Program-made: the position numbers and the translations under genes
NCBI RefSeq assembly: GCF_028993615.1
Contig: NZ_CP118632.1
Span: forward strand, 744,001-808,000
Source of the DNA: Herbaspirillum sp. WKF16
GTDB lineage: Bacteria; Pseudomonadota; Gammaproteobacteria; Burkholderiales; Burkholderiaceae_D
DNA length: 64,000 nucleotides
Direction of reading: 5' to 3'
The notes under the pieces: model-generated
The model's input: the letters and a program-made list of their open reading frames with translations, nothing else
Told to the model about the DNA's origin: nothing
Databases searched by the model: none
In this document: positions 29,426 through 39,485 of the stretch, in pieces
How positions within the stretch are numbered: position 1 is the stretch's first letter
Layout: every line of letters starts with the position of its first letter

Positions 29426-30475
29426 ATGAGCGACGACAAGCGCACCCCCACCGACCATCCCATCGATGCCGCGGCCGTCATGCTGGCCGCGCGCAAGCTG
29501 GAGCAGGGCGGCCTGGTGGCGTTCCCGACCGAGACCGTCTACGGCCTGGGCGGCGATGCGGAGAATCCCGCGGCGATCGCCGCCATCTACGCCGCCAAGG
29601 GGCGTCCCGCCAACCACCCGGTGATCGTGCACGTCTCGCCCGAGGCCGATATCGGTTACTGGGCCGCATCGGTGCCGGTGGAAGCGCGCCGCCTGATCGC
29701 CTCGTTCTGGCCTGGGCCGCTGACCCTGATCCTGAAACGCGCGCCGCACATTCCCGACGCGGTGGCCGGCGGCCAGGACTCGGTCGGGCTGCGCTGCCCC
29801 TCGCATCCGGTGGCGCAGGCATTGCTGCGTGAATTCCGCGGCGGCAAGGGCGGCATCGCCGGGCCGTCCGCCAACAAGTTCGGCCATGTGAGTCCCACCA
29901 CCGCCGCGCACGTGCGAGAAGAGTTCGGCGATGACCGGGACAGCCTGGTGGATTACATATTGGATGGCGGACAGAGCGAGGTCGGCATCGAGTCGACCAT
30001 CGTCGACCTCTCGCGCATCGAGACCCACGGACCGGTGCTGCTGCGCCCGGGGCGCATCGGCGCGGACCAGATCGCCGCCGTGCTCGGCGTGGCGCCCGCC
30101 ATGCCCGACGCCGCCGCACCGCGCGCCTCCGGCACGCTGGATGCGCACTACGCGCCCAATACGCCGGTGGTGCAGGTGGAGCCGCAAGCGCTGGCTGCAG
30201 TGCTGGACAAGCTGGACGCGGCCGGCCAGAAGGTTGCGCTGATCTTCCGCACCCGGGACGGCCATCGGACCGCCTTCGCGCAAGCCATGCCGCAGGACGC
30301 GCATGCCTATGCGCACGACCTGTACGCCGCGCTGCGCGACATGGACCACACCGGCGCCGACATCATCGTCGTCGAGGCCTTGCCGGTGGACGCCCGGTGG
30401 CAGGGCGTCAACGATCGCCTGCGCCGGGCCGCCTTCGATTCGCAAGGCATCCTGCAGCGCCTGACGGGCGCCTGA
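29426..30475 (+). CDS. tsaC: L-threonylcarbamoyladenylate synthase, Sua5 type
   Basis: 349 residues from MSDDKRTPTD, after an AGGAA ribosome site. It makes threonylcarbamoyl-AMP, the first step of the t6A37 tRNA modification. The N-terminal YrdC domain has FPTETVYGLGGDA and the catalytic KGRPANHP (58-65); GPSANKFGHVSPT and the SxV segment ESTIVDLS follow. Residues beyond about 215 form the extra Sua5 domain, so this is the long Sua5 form and not the short TsaC. It is the last gene of the purine operon. Confidence 0.95.
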   Translation: MSDDKRTPTDHPIDAAAVMLAARKLEQGGLVAFPTETVYGLGGDAENPAAIAAIYAAKGRPANHPVIVHVSPEADIGYWAASVPVEARRLIASFWPGPLTLILKRAPHIPDAVAGGQDSVGLRCPSHPVAQALLREFRGGKGGIAGPSANKFGHVSPTTAAHVREEFGDDRDSLVDYILDGGQSEVGIESTIVDLSRIETHGPVLLRPGRIGADQIAAVLGVAPAMPDAAAPRASGTLDAHYAPNTPVVQVEPQALAAVLDKLDAAGQKVALIFRTRDGHRTAFAQAMPQDAHAYAHDLYAALRDMDHTGADIIVVEALPVDARWQGVNDRLRRAAFDSQGILQRLTGA

Positions 30476-30785
30476 GCGCGCTCGCGGCATCTCCTGCCGC
30501 GCTGCGAAGCGCACCGGTACTGACCGCCAGGTCAGTTGCCGGTTGTCAAAACAAGACATCGCCTTACATCTTCTATACAAATTGAAACAAAGCTGGCATA
30601 GTATCTCCGAAGAATAGCACGCGCGTTCTTTTTGTCTGAGGACTGTAAGTACGAGGGGCGCAGCAATTACCCCGAGTTACGCTAAAAAATGAAAAACGGT
30701 AAATCAGCCGTTGGGAAACAGCCCGTCGACGCCAGCCGACGGGAATAAAAATCCGGGCACAGCCCGTAACTCTTGGAGACAAAAA
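30476..30785 (+). promoter_or_regulatory. Long, structured leader region upstream of ompW
   Basis: A 310-base gap, AT-rich from 30540 to 30615 where the promoter should be (several A/T boxes such as TATACA at 30574-30579, none with a well-spaced -35). Downstream, the transcript could fold into small hairpins: CCCGTCG with CGACGGG at 30722-30743 and CGGGC with GCCCG at 30754-30766. ACAGCCCGT is repeated (30718-30726, 30759-30767), so alternative pairings exist just before the ribosome site. No gene is visible. Confidence 0.5.
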
Positions 30786-31538
30786 ATGCAGAAACAATTT
30801 TCCCTTTTGCCCAAAATCGCCGCACTGTCCGTCATGGCCGCCTGCGCCGCTCCGGCAATGGCGCAGCAGGCTGGCAGCAATATTGTCAACGTCGGCTGGT
30901 TCCACCTGAGCCCGCAGGATTCGAGCGCCGGCCTGACCAAGCTGACCAACGGCGGCCTTCCCGCCGGCTACTATCCGAATAGCCATTCCAGCGTCGGCGA
31001 TGCCGACACGCTGGGCATCGCATTCACCCATTTCTTCACCGATAACTTCGCGCTGACCGCCGACCTGGGCATCCCGCCGACCTTCAAGCTGACGGGCCAG
31101 GGTGATCTGGCCGGCCTGGGCGAGCTTGGCAAGGCCAAGCAGTGGAGCCCGGCGATCGTGGCCAAGTATTATTTCGGCGACGCCAGCAGCAAGTTCCGTC
31201 CGTTCGTCGGCGCCGGCGTGACCTACGTCTGGTACTCGGACGTGAAGCTGTCCAGTTCCTTCCAGAACCGCGCCGCGCTCAATTCGGGTGCCTTGGGCGG
31301 CTCCGCCACGGCATCGCTGAGCTCCTCGCTGGCGCCGGTGCTGAACCTGGGCGCGACCTACAACTTCGACGACCGCTGGTCGCTGAGCCTGTCCGTGTCC
31401 TACATCCCGCTGAAGACCGATGCCGACATCACGGCGACTCCCGCCGGTCCGGCTGCCGCATTCGGCACCCAGCGCTACAAGACCAGCATCACCCTGGACC
31501 CGATCGTGAGCTTCCTGTCGGTCGGTTACAAGTTCTGA
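30786..31538 (+). CDS. ompW: OmpW-family outer membrane protein
   Basis: 250 residues from MQKQFSLLPK at 30786, after CTTGGAG. A signal peptide ends at AMA-QQ (residue 26). The mature protein is a small eight-strand barrel: alternating hydrophobic strands, the segment ALTADLGIPPTFKL, the paired KFRPFVGAGVTYVWYSD, and the C-terminal FLSVGYKF with the terminal Phe needed by the Bam machinery. OmpW channels are linked to uptake of small hydrophobic molecules and to stress. It is a single gene. Confidence 0.93.
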   Translation: MQKQFSLLPKIAALSVMAACAAPAMAQQAGSNIVNVGWFHLSPQDSSAGLTKLTNGGLPAGYYPNSHSSVGDADTLGIAFTHFFTDNFALTADLGIPPTFKLTGQGDLAGLGELGKAKQWSPAIVAKYYFGDASSKFRPFVGAGVTYVWYSDVKLSSSFQNRAALNSGALGGSATASLSSSLAPVLNLGATYNFDDRWSLSLSVSYIPLKTDADITATPAGPAAAFGTQRYKTSITLDPIVSFLSVGYKF

Positions 31539-31553
31539 GCTGAACGCGTCGCC

Positions 31554-31586
31554 AATAAAAAAAGCGCCTTCGGGCGCTTTTTTTAT
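31554..31586. terminator. Bidirectional terminator between ompW and the flavin reductase gene
   Basis: AAAGCGCC-TTCG-GGCGCTTT: an 8-bp stem closed by the very stable TTCG tetraloop, flanked by A and T runs on both sides. Confidence 0.93.
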
Positions 31587-31610
31587 TTCCTGCCATTCGC
31601 GGGCGGAGGC

Positions 31611-32120
31611 TCAGATCTCTCCGGTCTTGACGAAGCGCCCGTTGTGAAACACCAGCGCGGCCTGCGGATTGATTTCGCAGTGCTCGACCTCACCTACGAA
31701 AATGACGTGATCGCCCTCCGGATACTGGCTGCGGTTATGGCACTCGAACCAGGCGGACACGCCGTCGAGCACAGGCTGGCCGGTGCGCGAGAGCGAGTAG
31801 GGGATGCCTTCGAAGCGGTCTTCCTTGCGGCTGGCGAACTGCTGGGCGACATGCCCCTGGTCGGCGCCGAGGATGTTGATGACGTAGTGCGAGTTGCCCG
31901 AGAATACCGGCAGGCTGTTGGCCTTGGTGCCCAGGCTCCACAGCACCAGCGGCGGATCCAGCGAGACCGAGTTGAAGGAGCTGGCGGTCAGCCCGAGCAG
32001 GGTGCCGTCGGCCAGGCGCGTGGTGATCACGGTGACGCCGGTGGCGAACTGGGACAGTGCCTGACGGAAATGGGCGGCGTCGAATTCGCGCGTGTCGGCG
32101 CGCGGAAAGCGTGTGTGCAT
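31611..32120 (-). CDS. Flavin reductase family protein (FMN-binding split barrel)
   Basis: 169 residues. An NAD(P)H:flavin oxidoreductase-like protein, the small component that supplies reduced flavin to monooxygenases. Family marks are FRQALSQFATGVTVITT at 17-33, GLTASSFNSVSLDPPLVLWSL and a late HVIFVGEVEHCE motif. No monooxygenase is adjacent, so its partner is unknown. It is convergent with ompW and divergent from msrA. Confidence 0.9.
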   Translation of the reverse strand: MHTRFPRADTREFDAAHFRQALSQFATGVTVITTRLADGTLLGLTASSFNSVSLDPPLVLWSLGTKANSLPVFSGNSHYVINILGADQGHVAQQFASRKEDRFEGIPYSLSRTGQPVLDGVSAWFECHNRSQYPEGDHVIFVGEVEHCEINPQAALVFHNGRFVKTGEI

Positions 32121-32312
32121 CTGAAATATGGGCTTGATTCTGGGTGGCGGCGCCGGCTTGGCGCTGGCCGCAAGCCTACATCATAGCGGATCAAGGCCCG
32201 GCGCGTCGCGCCCGGGTTGCAATAGCGCATTGGCGTGCGCCAACATGGTTTGCGCGGCCGCTGCGGTTTTGCGTTAGAGTTTCAATCAATGCAATCAAGA
32301 AAGGGAGTCGAC

Positions 32313-32846
32313 ATGGCTAGCGAAATCGCAGTCCTGGGTGGTGGCTGTTTCTGGTGCCTGGAGGCCGTCTACCAGCAGGTCAAGGGTGTTGAGGCCGTCG
32401 AATCCGGTTATACCGGCGGCGCCGTCGATCATCCCAGCTACGAGCAAGTGTGCGGCGGCCAGACCGGGCATGCCGAGGTGATCAAGTTGCGCTTCGACCC
32501 GCTGCAGATCAGCTATCGCGAGATCCTGGAGATCTTCTTCACCATCCACGATCCGACCACGCTGAACCGCCAGGGCAACGATGTCGGCACGCAATACCGC
32601 TCGGTCATCTACTACCAGGACGAGCAGCAGCACGATATCGCCAGGCACATCGTCGCCGAGATGGCGCTGGTCTGGGACGCTCCCATCGTCACCGAGCTGA
32701 GCGCGCCGCAGCCTTACTTCAAGGCTGAGGACTATCACCAGAACTATTTCCAGCAGCATCCCTTCCAGGGATATTGCGCGTTTGTGGTGGCGCCCAAGCT
32801 GGCGAAATTCCGTGAGGTCTTCGCGCAGAAGAGCAAGCCGGAATAG
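32313..32846 (+). CDS. msrA: Peptide methionine-S-sulfoxide reductase A
   Basis: 177 residues from MASEIAVLGG at 32313, after AAGGGAG. Repairs the S form of methionine sulfoxide in proteins. The active site GGCFWCLEAVY has the catalytic C12; the substrate pocket segments GYTGG, GQTGHAEV and EDYHQNYF are present. There are only two cysteines near the N-terminus (C12, C15) plus C49 and C171. No msrB is adjacent. Confidence 0.97.
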   Translation: MASEIAVLGGGCFWCLEAVYQQVKGVEAVESGYTGGAVDHPSYEQVCGGQTGHAEVIKLRFDPLQISYREILEIFFTIHDPTTLNRQGNDVGTQYRSVIYYQDEQQHDIARHIVAEMALVWDAPIVTELSAPQPYFKAEDYHQNYFQQHPFQGYCAFVVAPKLAKFREVFAQKSKPE

Positions 32847-32864
32847 CTGCCGCCATCGCGGCGC

Positions 32865-32906
32865 AAAAAAAAAACGGGCATCCGGCCAGGCCGGCGCCCG
32901 TTTTTT
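32865..32906. terminator. Bidirectional terminator between msrA and cfa
   Basis: A long stem, AAAAAACGGGC with GCCCGTTTTTT, enclosing an inner CCGGCC/GGCCGG hairpin; A and T runs on both sides serve convergent msrA and cfa. Confidence 0.9.
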
Positions 32907-32925
32907 CTTGCCCGTTGTCGCAGGC

Positions 32926-34131
32926 TTACTTGCCGTAGACGTAATTGCGCGACCAGGGCAGCGTCTGCGCGCTGGTGTCGGCCTTGGTGCACACCACCTG
33001 GTACAGGGAAATCCAATCGCGCTCGAAGCCGTACGAGCTGCCGGCCAGGTAGACGCGCCAGATGCGGTAATGCTTCTCGTCGGTCACCTTGCGGATGGCG
33101 TCGGTGTTGGTTTCGAAATTGTCGGCCCACATGGCGCAGGTCTTGGCATAGTGGCGCCGCAGGTTCTCGACGTCGAAGGCTTCCAGGCCGCCCTCCTGCA
33201 TGGTCTTGAGCACCGCGCTGATGTGCGGCAACTCGCCGGCCGGGAACACGTACTTGTCGATGAACTCGCCGGCGCCATAGGGCGACTCGCCGTTGTCGAT
33301 GTCGGTGCTGGTGATGCCATGGTTCATCACCATGCCGCCGTCGGCCAGCAGCCGGTTGATCTGGCGGAAGTAGGCCGGCAGGTTCTTGATGCCGACGTGC
33401 TCGAACATGCCCACGCTGGTGATGCGATCGAAGCTGCCGGTCACGTCGCGGTAGTCCTGCAGGCGGATCTCGATGCGGTCGGAGAGGCCGGCGCGCTCCA
33501 CGCGCTCGCGGGCCAGCGCGTACTGGTTCTTCGACAGCGTGACGCCGACGCACCTGGCGCCGTACTTCTGCGCCGCGCGCAGCACCAGCGCCCCCCAGCC
33601 GCAACCGATGTCGAGCAGGGTCTGGCCGGGCTGGAGCTGGATCTTGTTGAGGATGTGGTCGATCTTCTTGATCTGCGCCGTGGCGAGGTCCTCGTCGCCG
33701 TTCTCGAAGTAGGCGCAGGAGTAGACCATGTTCTCGTCCAGGAACAGCTGGTAGAAGTCGTTGGAGACGTCGTAGTGGTACTGGATCGCCTCGGCGTCCT
33801 TCTTCTTGCTGTGGGTCACGCTGCGCACCATGCGGCCCAGTTTTCCTTCCGCCTTCAGCGTGCTGGAGGCAAGGTCGTTGGCGACCTTGATGATGTTCTT
33901 CACCGCGCCCTCCACCTCGATCTTGCCCTCGACGTAGGCCTCGCCGAGATTGGCGAGGGAGGGGTTGAGCAGCGAGGTGATGGCCGATGCCTGCGGTACC
34001 TTCAGCGTGACTTCAGGCGTACCCGTGCTGAAGTCGTATTGCTGTCCGTTCCACAGCACCAGCCGCAGCGGCAGCGCCGATACGTTGCGAATGTTCTCTA
34101 CCCAGGCGTCAAGCTTCTTTTCCCAAAACAC
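32926..34131 (-). CDS. cfa: Cyclopropane-fatty-acyl-phospholipid synthase
   Basis: 401 residues with a GTG start at 34131 preceded by GGAGGA. It methylates double bonds of membrane phospholipids with S-adenosylmethionine, usually in stationary phase or acid stress. The SAM-binding motif LLDIGCGWGAL is at 172-182, preceded by the family segment IQYHYDVSNDFYQLFLD, and followed by VGMFEHVG and the late YAKTCAMWADNF. The N-terminal 100-residue domain matches E. coli Cfa. It is probably monocistronic; pdxH lies 57 bases upstream on the same strand. Confidence 0.96.
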   Translation of the reverse strand: MFWEKKLDAWVENIRNVSALPLRLVLWNGQQYDFSTGTPEVTLKVPQASAITSLLNPSLANLGEAYVEGKIEVEGAVKNIIKVANDLASSTLKAEGKLGRMVRSVTHSKKKDAEAIQYHYDVSNDFYQLFLDENMVYSCAYFENGDEDLATAQIKKIDHILNKIQLQPGQTLLDIGCGWGALVLRAAQKYGARCVGVTLSKNQYALARERVERAGLSDRIEIRLQDYRDVTGSFDRITSVGMFEHVGIKNLPAYFRQINRLLADGGMVMNHGITSTDIDNGESPYGAGEFIDKYVFPAGELPHISAVLKTMQEGGLEAFDVENLRRHYAKTCAMWADNFETNTDAIRKVTDEKHYRIWRVYLAGSSYGFERDWISLYQVVCTKADTSAQTLPWSRNYVYGK

Positions 34132-34188
34132 GATTGTCCTCCGCGTTGTGACGTTGAATGCTTAACAGTCCTGTCGTCGTGGTGGGCG

Positions 34189-34824
34189 TCAGGGCTGCAG
34201 GCGCCGCCGTTGCCATTGTTCGCCGTCGGTGCGTGTGTAGAGCACGCGGTCGTGCATGCGCGATGGCCGGCCTTGCCAGAATTCGATGCGGTCAGGAATG
34301 ACCCGGTAGCCGCCCCAGTGGGCAGGGCGCACCGGATGTTCGCCGAATTGCCGTTTCGTCGTTTCGAATTGTTGTTCCAGTGTTTCGCGATCGGCGACTG
34401 CCTGGCTCTGGTTGGAAGCAATGGCTCCCAGCTGGCTGCCCAGCGGTCGGCTGAAGAAATAGGCATCGCTTTCTTCCGCGGCGACGCGCGTGATCCTTCC
34501 TTCGATGCGAACCTGGCGTTCAAGTTCTACCCAATGGAACAACAGGGCGACATACGGATTCGACTCGACATCCCTTCCCTTGCGGCTGTCGTAGTTGGTA
34601 AACCAGGTAAAGCCATCCCGATCGAATTGCTTGATCAGGACGATGCGCGAAGACGGTCTTCCATCGGGCCCGACGGTGGCAACGCTCATCGCGTTGTGCT
34701 CGGGTATCTGTGCTTTGGCCGCTTCGTCGAACCAGATTGCAAATTGATCAATCGGATCGGCGGCGGTTTCGAGTTCGGACAAACTGGCGCGGCTGTAGTC
34801 TTTACGTAGGTCTGCTATCGACAT
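34189..34824 (-). CDS. pdxH: Pyridoxine/pyridoxamine 5'-phosphate oxidase
   Basis: 211 residues. FMN enzyme giving pyridoxal 5'-phosphate, the last step of vitamin B6 synthesis and salvage. Residues 1-17 start [10 protein letters not shown] as in the family; FMN-binding [34 protein letters not shown] and the C-terminal signature [12 protein letters not shown] are intact. Base composition is slightly lower in GC than its neighbours. PdxA, which acts earlier in the same pathway, is encoded at 57623. Confidence 0.97.
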   Translation of the reverse strand: MSIADLRKDYSRASLSELETAADPIDQFAIWFDEAAKAQIPEHNAMSVATVGPDGRPSSRIVLIKQFDRDGFTWFTNYDSRKGRDVESNPYVALLFHWVELERQVRIEGRITRVAAEESDAYFFSRPLGSQLGAIASNQSQAVADRETLEQQFETTKRQFGEHPVRPAHWGGYRVIPDRIEFWQGRPSRMHDRVLYTRTDGEQWQRRRLQP

Positions 34825-34970
34825 GCTACTTGGTCCTCATGGAACAGCGCTAGGTTAGCGCGTTTTAAAAAGTTTTGCAGAAGGGCAAAACGGCGAATGC
34901 GAGCCATTGTGCGGCTTGCAGCCGTTGCGCTCAATGATCCAATGCAAGAATACTCCATGCGCCGGGCATA

Positions 34971-35000
34971 AAAAAAGCCGATGCTGGGCATCGGCTTTTT
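34971..35000 (-). terminator. Terminator of the cytochrome b561/YceI operon
   Basis: An 8-bp stem (GCCGATGC with GCATCGGC), 3-base loop, with a six-base T run on the minus strand and five T on the plus strand. Confidence 0.88.
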
Positions 35001-35017
35001 GCGTGCTGCGGGAGCGA

Positions 35018-35596
35018 TCAGTTGCTCTTGATCGCTTCGACCTGGATGGCCAGCTTGGTCACGGTCGAGAAGCCGTACTTGGCGCCGTAGTCCACGCCGA
35101 AGTCGGCGCGGTCGAAGGTGGCGGTGGCGTCGGCGCCGCAGACTTCACGCTTGAGCATCGGGTGCTGGATGCACTTGAACTTGTCGATGGCCAGCGTCAC
35201 CGGCTTGGTCACGCCATGCAGGGTCAGGGTGCCTTCGACCGATACCGGCTTGTCGCCGTCGAACTTCACGGCGGTGCCCTTGTAGACCGCGGTCGGGAAC
35301 TTGGCGACGTCGAACATCTCCGGGCCCTTGGCATGCTCGTTCATCTTGGCGTGGCCGAAGTCGATGGTCGAGGCGTCGACGGTGATGTCGACGCTGCCGG
35401 TCTTGGCGGCGCGATCCAGCGTCACGGTGCCGCTGGTCTTGGTGAACTTGCCGCGCCAGACCGACACGCCGCCCATGTGGTCGGCTTCGAAGCTGGGGTA
35501 GGTGTGGTTCGGGTCGATCGTGTAGGTGTCGGCGGCGAATGCGGAAGCGGCGGCGCCGACGGCGAGCACAGCGACGAGGATCTGGTTCAGTTTCAT
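35018..35596 (-). CDS. YceI-family periplasmic lipid-binding protein (first copy)
   Basis: 192 residues with a signal peptide ending AFA-AD (residue 22). YceI proteins form a lipocalin-like barrel that binds a polyprenyl or isoprenoid chain. Typical segments are [19 protein letters not shown], the central [17 protein letters not shown] and [15 protein letters not shown]. It carries two cysteines ([19 protein letters not shown] region) that could form a disulfide. It is the third gene of a cytochrome b561-yceI-yceI operon. Confidence 0.93.
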   Translation of the reverse strand: MKLNQILVAVLAVGAAASAFAADTYTIDPNHTYPSFEADHMGGVSVWRGKFTKTSGTVTLDRAAKTGSVDITVDASTIDFGHAKMNEHAKGPEMFDVAKFPTAVYKGTAVKFDGDKPVSVEGTLTLHGVTKPVTLAIDKFKCIQHPMLKREVCGADATATFDRADFGVDYGAKYGFSTVTKLAIQVEAIKSN

Positions 35597-35653
35597 GTAT
35601 CGGTTCCTTGAGGTGATGGGGTGCCGCGCCAGGCGCGGCCGGGGGGATTGCTG

Positions 35654-36217
35654 TTATTGCGCGACGATGTGGAACTTGATGGTGACTTCATCGGCCACCA
35701 TGCCGGTGTCTTTCCATTCGCCTTCGCCGACGTTGTAGGTCAGGCGCTTGATGGGCAGGCTACCGTCGAATACCTGGGCGGCGCCATCCTTCTTCACCGC
35801 GAGCGGGAAGCTGACATCGGTGCTCTTGCCCTTGATGGTCAGCTTGCCGGCGACGTCGAACTTGCCGGCGCCGGCAGCCTTGATCGAGCTGGCTACGAAG
35901 GTCGCCTTGGGGAATTGCGCGGCGTTGAACCATTCCTTCTTCTGCACTTCCTTGTTGTACTCGGCTTCGCCCAGGTCGAAGCTGGAAATGTCGATATCGA
36001 GGCTGGCCTTGCCCTGTTCCGGCTTGGCCGTATCGAAATCGATGGCGGCGGTGAACTTCTTGAACTTGGCGTCGACCGGCACGTTGAGTTGCTTGAAGGT
36101 GGCGACGACGCTGCTCTTGGCGGCATCGACCTTGAGCGGCGCGGCGTGCGCCGAGGCCGCGATGGCGGCGGCGCCGATGGCGGCCAGGGTGGGTTTGAAG
36201 ATGCTTCTCAGTGTCAT
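35654..36217 (-). CDS. YceI-family periplasmic protein (second copy)
   Basis: 187 residues, signal peptide ending AHA-AP (residue 26). It is a diverged YceI paralogue: KVDAAKSSVVATFKQLNVPV replaces the usual opening, and the central KEWFNAAQFPKATF and the C-terminal KGKSTDVSFPL are conserved. There is no cysteine, unlike the neighbouring copy. Between the cytochrome b561 gene and the other yceI gene. Confidence 0.92.
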   Translation of the reverse strand: MTLRSIFKPTLAAIGAAAIAASAHAAPLKVDAAKSSVVATFKQLNVPVDAKFKKFTAAIDFDTAKPEQGKASLDIDISSFDLGEAEYNKEVQKKEWFNAAQFPKATFVASSIKAAGAGKFDVAGKLTIKGKSTDVSFPLAVKKDGAAQVFDGSLPIKRLTYNVGEGEWKDTGMVADEVTIKFHIVAQ

Positions 36218-36333
36218 ATCGGATCCCGGTAAAAACTAGCTGGAAAAACGGTGCGGCGTGGGGAAATCTTGCTGGTGATGCGAGTGAAACGCGCCGCGGC
36301 GGCTGGCGTGCGGCGTATCCGGACCGGCGCCGC

Positions 36334-36858
36334 TTACGGCAGCATGCGCCGGAAAATATTGTCGCGGTCGATGAACTGGTGCTTCAGTGCGGCCAGAACG
36401 TGCATGGCGAAGGCGGCCAGCAGCGTCATGTTGAGCAGATAGTGGGCTTCCTTGAGCAGAGGCTTCAACTCGGGGTTGGGCGCCATCAGCACCGGCAGCG
36501 GCACCACGCCGAGGTACACCACCGGCACGCCGGCCGACAGGCTGTAGAAGTAGCCCGACACCGGGATGGCGAACATCAGCGCATACAGGCCCAGGTGCAG
36601 CCAATGCGCAGCCGCCTGCTGCCATTGCGGCATGTGGATCGGATAGGCGGGCGCTTTATGCGTCAGGCGCCACAGCAGGCGCACGCAAGCCAGTGCCAGC
36701 ACGGTCACGCCGATCCACTTGTGCCAGGAAAAGTACTTGAGCTTGGTCGGCGTCAGGCCGGGGATGTTGACCATGGTCAGGCCGAGCCCGAAGGCGGAGA
36801 TGATCAGCAGGGCGATCAGCCAATGCAGCAGCACGGCGGGTTTGGTGTAGCGGTCCAT
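36334..36858 (-). CDS. Cytochrome b561
   Basis: 174 residues from MDRYTKPAVL at 36858. A four-helix membrane cytochrome with two haem b groups; candidate ligands are H12 (LLHWLIALL), H45 (FSWHKWIGV), a His in AAHWLHLGLYALM and one in FAMHVLAALKH. It probably passes electrons between quinol and an acceptor in the periplasm. The gene order cytochrome b561-yceI-yceI is recurrent in proteobacteria, which suggests that the YceI proteins carry a quinone-like lipid for the cytochrome. Confidence 0.92.
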   Translation of the reverse strand: MDRYTKPAVLLHWLIALLIISAFGLGLTMVNIPGLTPTKLKYFSWHKWIGVTVLALACVRLLWRLTHKAPAYPIHMPQWQQAAAHWLHLGLYALMFAIPVSGYFYSLSAGVPVVYLGVVPLPVLMAPNPELKPLLKEAHYLLNMTLLAAFAMHVLAALKHQFIDRDNIFRRMLP

Positions 36859-37184
36859 AGCGAGCGTAGTCTTGTTGTTGCGGTCGGAACGGCAATGCCC
36901 AATATGGTTTCGCCGGTGAGGACGTGCCATCGATGCGAGCAATGCAGCGACGGCGGACGCATTGGGTGCGTTGCATCATGCCATTCTTTTGGCAGCTTGT
37001 GAGTATAAAGAGCTTTGCGGCAAGCCATTACTTGCGCAAATGGAATTTCAGCCGTCCGCTTTTGCGAGTAATGCAGGCAGGCGCCGAGGCAGGCGTTGGA
37101 GCTGGGAAATAAAAATGGCGCGCAGGGCATGCGCGCCATCTCTGGGCAAATCCTGCCGGTAGGCCGGCAGGACGGGCTTGCTGA
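36859..37184 (-). other. Region between purB and the cytochrome b561 operon
   Basis: A 326-base gap. The right part holds two hairpins after purB (37109-37139 and 37152-37171). The middle has a TATACT on the minus strand (37017 to 37012) that may be the -10 of the cytochrome operon; no matching -35 is clear. No gene is visible. Confidence 0.5.
37109..37139 (-). terminator. Terminator after purB
   Basis: An 8-bp stem (GGCGCGCA with TGCGCGCC), 5-base loop, then ATTTTTATTT on the minus strand. A second perfect hairpin (CCTGCCGG with CCGGCAGG, 37152-37171) lies between it and the purB stop. Confidence 0.85.
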
Positions 37185-38612
<1,428 letters not shown>

Positions 38613-38744
38613 TTAATGGAATCAAAAGTCGAAGCGCCCGAACGCAGGATTTTACCACCCGCGAGCCGACCGGCCCAGTTTACCGGGCTGTTGCTTTCCA
38701 ACGTTGTGCGGCAGGCCTGCGGATTTCGATGAAAATGCGAATGT

Positions 38745-38750
38745 TATAAT
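38745..38750 (+). promoter_or_regulatory. Extended -10 box upstream of the GST gene
   Basis: TGTTATAAT, a perfect TATAAT with an upstream TG, lies 27 bases before the ATG at 38777. Confidence 0.55.
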
Positions 38751-38776
38751 CGCCTCACATAATTACTCCAAATTCC

Positions 38777-39391
38777 ATGCTCAAACTCATAGGCTCCTAC
38801 GCCAGCCCTTACGTGCGCAAAGTGCGCGTGGTGATGGCGGAAAAAAAGATCGACTTCGAATTCATCCTGGAAGACGTCTGGAGCGCATCGACCACCATCC
38901 AGCAAAGCAATCCGTTGGGCAAGGTGCCTTGCCTGCTGATGGACGACGGCGGCGCCATGTTCGACTCGCGCGTGATCGTCGAATACCTCGACACCCTGAC
39001 GCCGGTAGGCAAGTTGCTGCCGCCCAACGGCCGCGAGCGCGCCGAGATCAAGTGCTGGGAAGCGCTGGCCGACGGCATGCTGGACGCCGCCGTGTTGGTG
39101 CGCCTGGAAAAGACCATGCGCCCGACCAAGCAGCAGAGCCCGGAGTGGATCAAGCGCCAGTGGAGCAAGGTAGAAGCCTCGATCAAGGCGATGGCCGAGG
39201 GGCTGGGCGAAAAGCCCTTCTGCGTGGGCAACCACTACAGCCTGGCCGACGTCGCCGTCGGCTGTGCGCTGGGATGGATGGCGTTTCGTTTTCCCGACAT
39301 GCCCTGGCGGGAAGACTACCCCGAGCTGGCCCGCTTGTTCGACAAGGTGTCGGAGCGCCCGTCGTTCAAGGACACGGTGCCCCACATCTGA
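38777..39391 (+). CDS. Glutathione S-transferase family protein
   Basis: 204 residues. The N-terminal thioredoxin-like domain has the motif SYASPYVRKVRVVMAEK typical of the YibF/stringent-starvation-like GSTs and the cis-Pro segment LGKVPCLLMDDG; FDSRVIVEYL binds glutathione. The C-terminal helical domain has FCVGNHYSLADVAVGCALG. Its substrate is not predictable. Single gene. Confidence 0.92.
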   Translation: MLKLIGSYASPYVRKVRVVMAEKKIDFEFILEDVWSASTTIQQSNPLGKVPCLLMDDGGAMFDSRVIVEYLDTLTPVGKLLPPNGRERAEIKCWEALADGMLDAAVLVRLEKTMRPTKQQSPEWIKRQWSKVEASIKAMAEGLGEKPFCVGNHYSLADVAVGCALGWMAFRFPDMPWREDYPELARLFDKVSERPSFKDTVPHI

Positions 39392-39436
39392 TCGCAGGCC
39401 CAGGGTCGGATGCCGGCGCGCCGCGTCGGCGCAATG

Positions 39437-39469
39437 AAAAAAGCGCGCTTCACGAAGCGCGCTTTTTTT
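39437..39469. terminator. Bidirectional terminator between the GST gene and bfr
   Basis: A perfect 9-bp stem GCGCGCTTC with GAAGCGCGC and a 2-base loop, with six A on the left and seven T on the right; serves convergent genes. Confidence 0.92.
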
Positions 39470-39485
39470 CGTCTGGCGGAACGGC

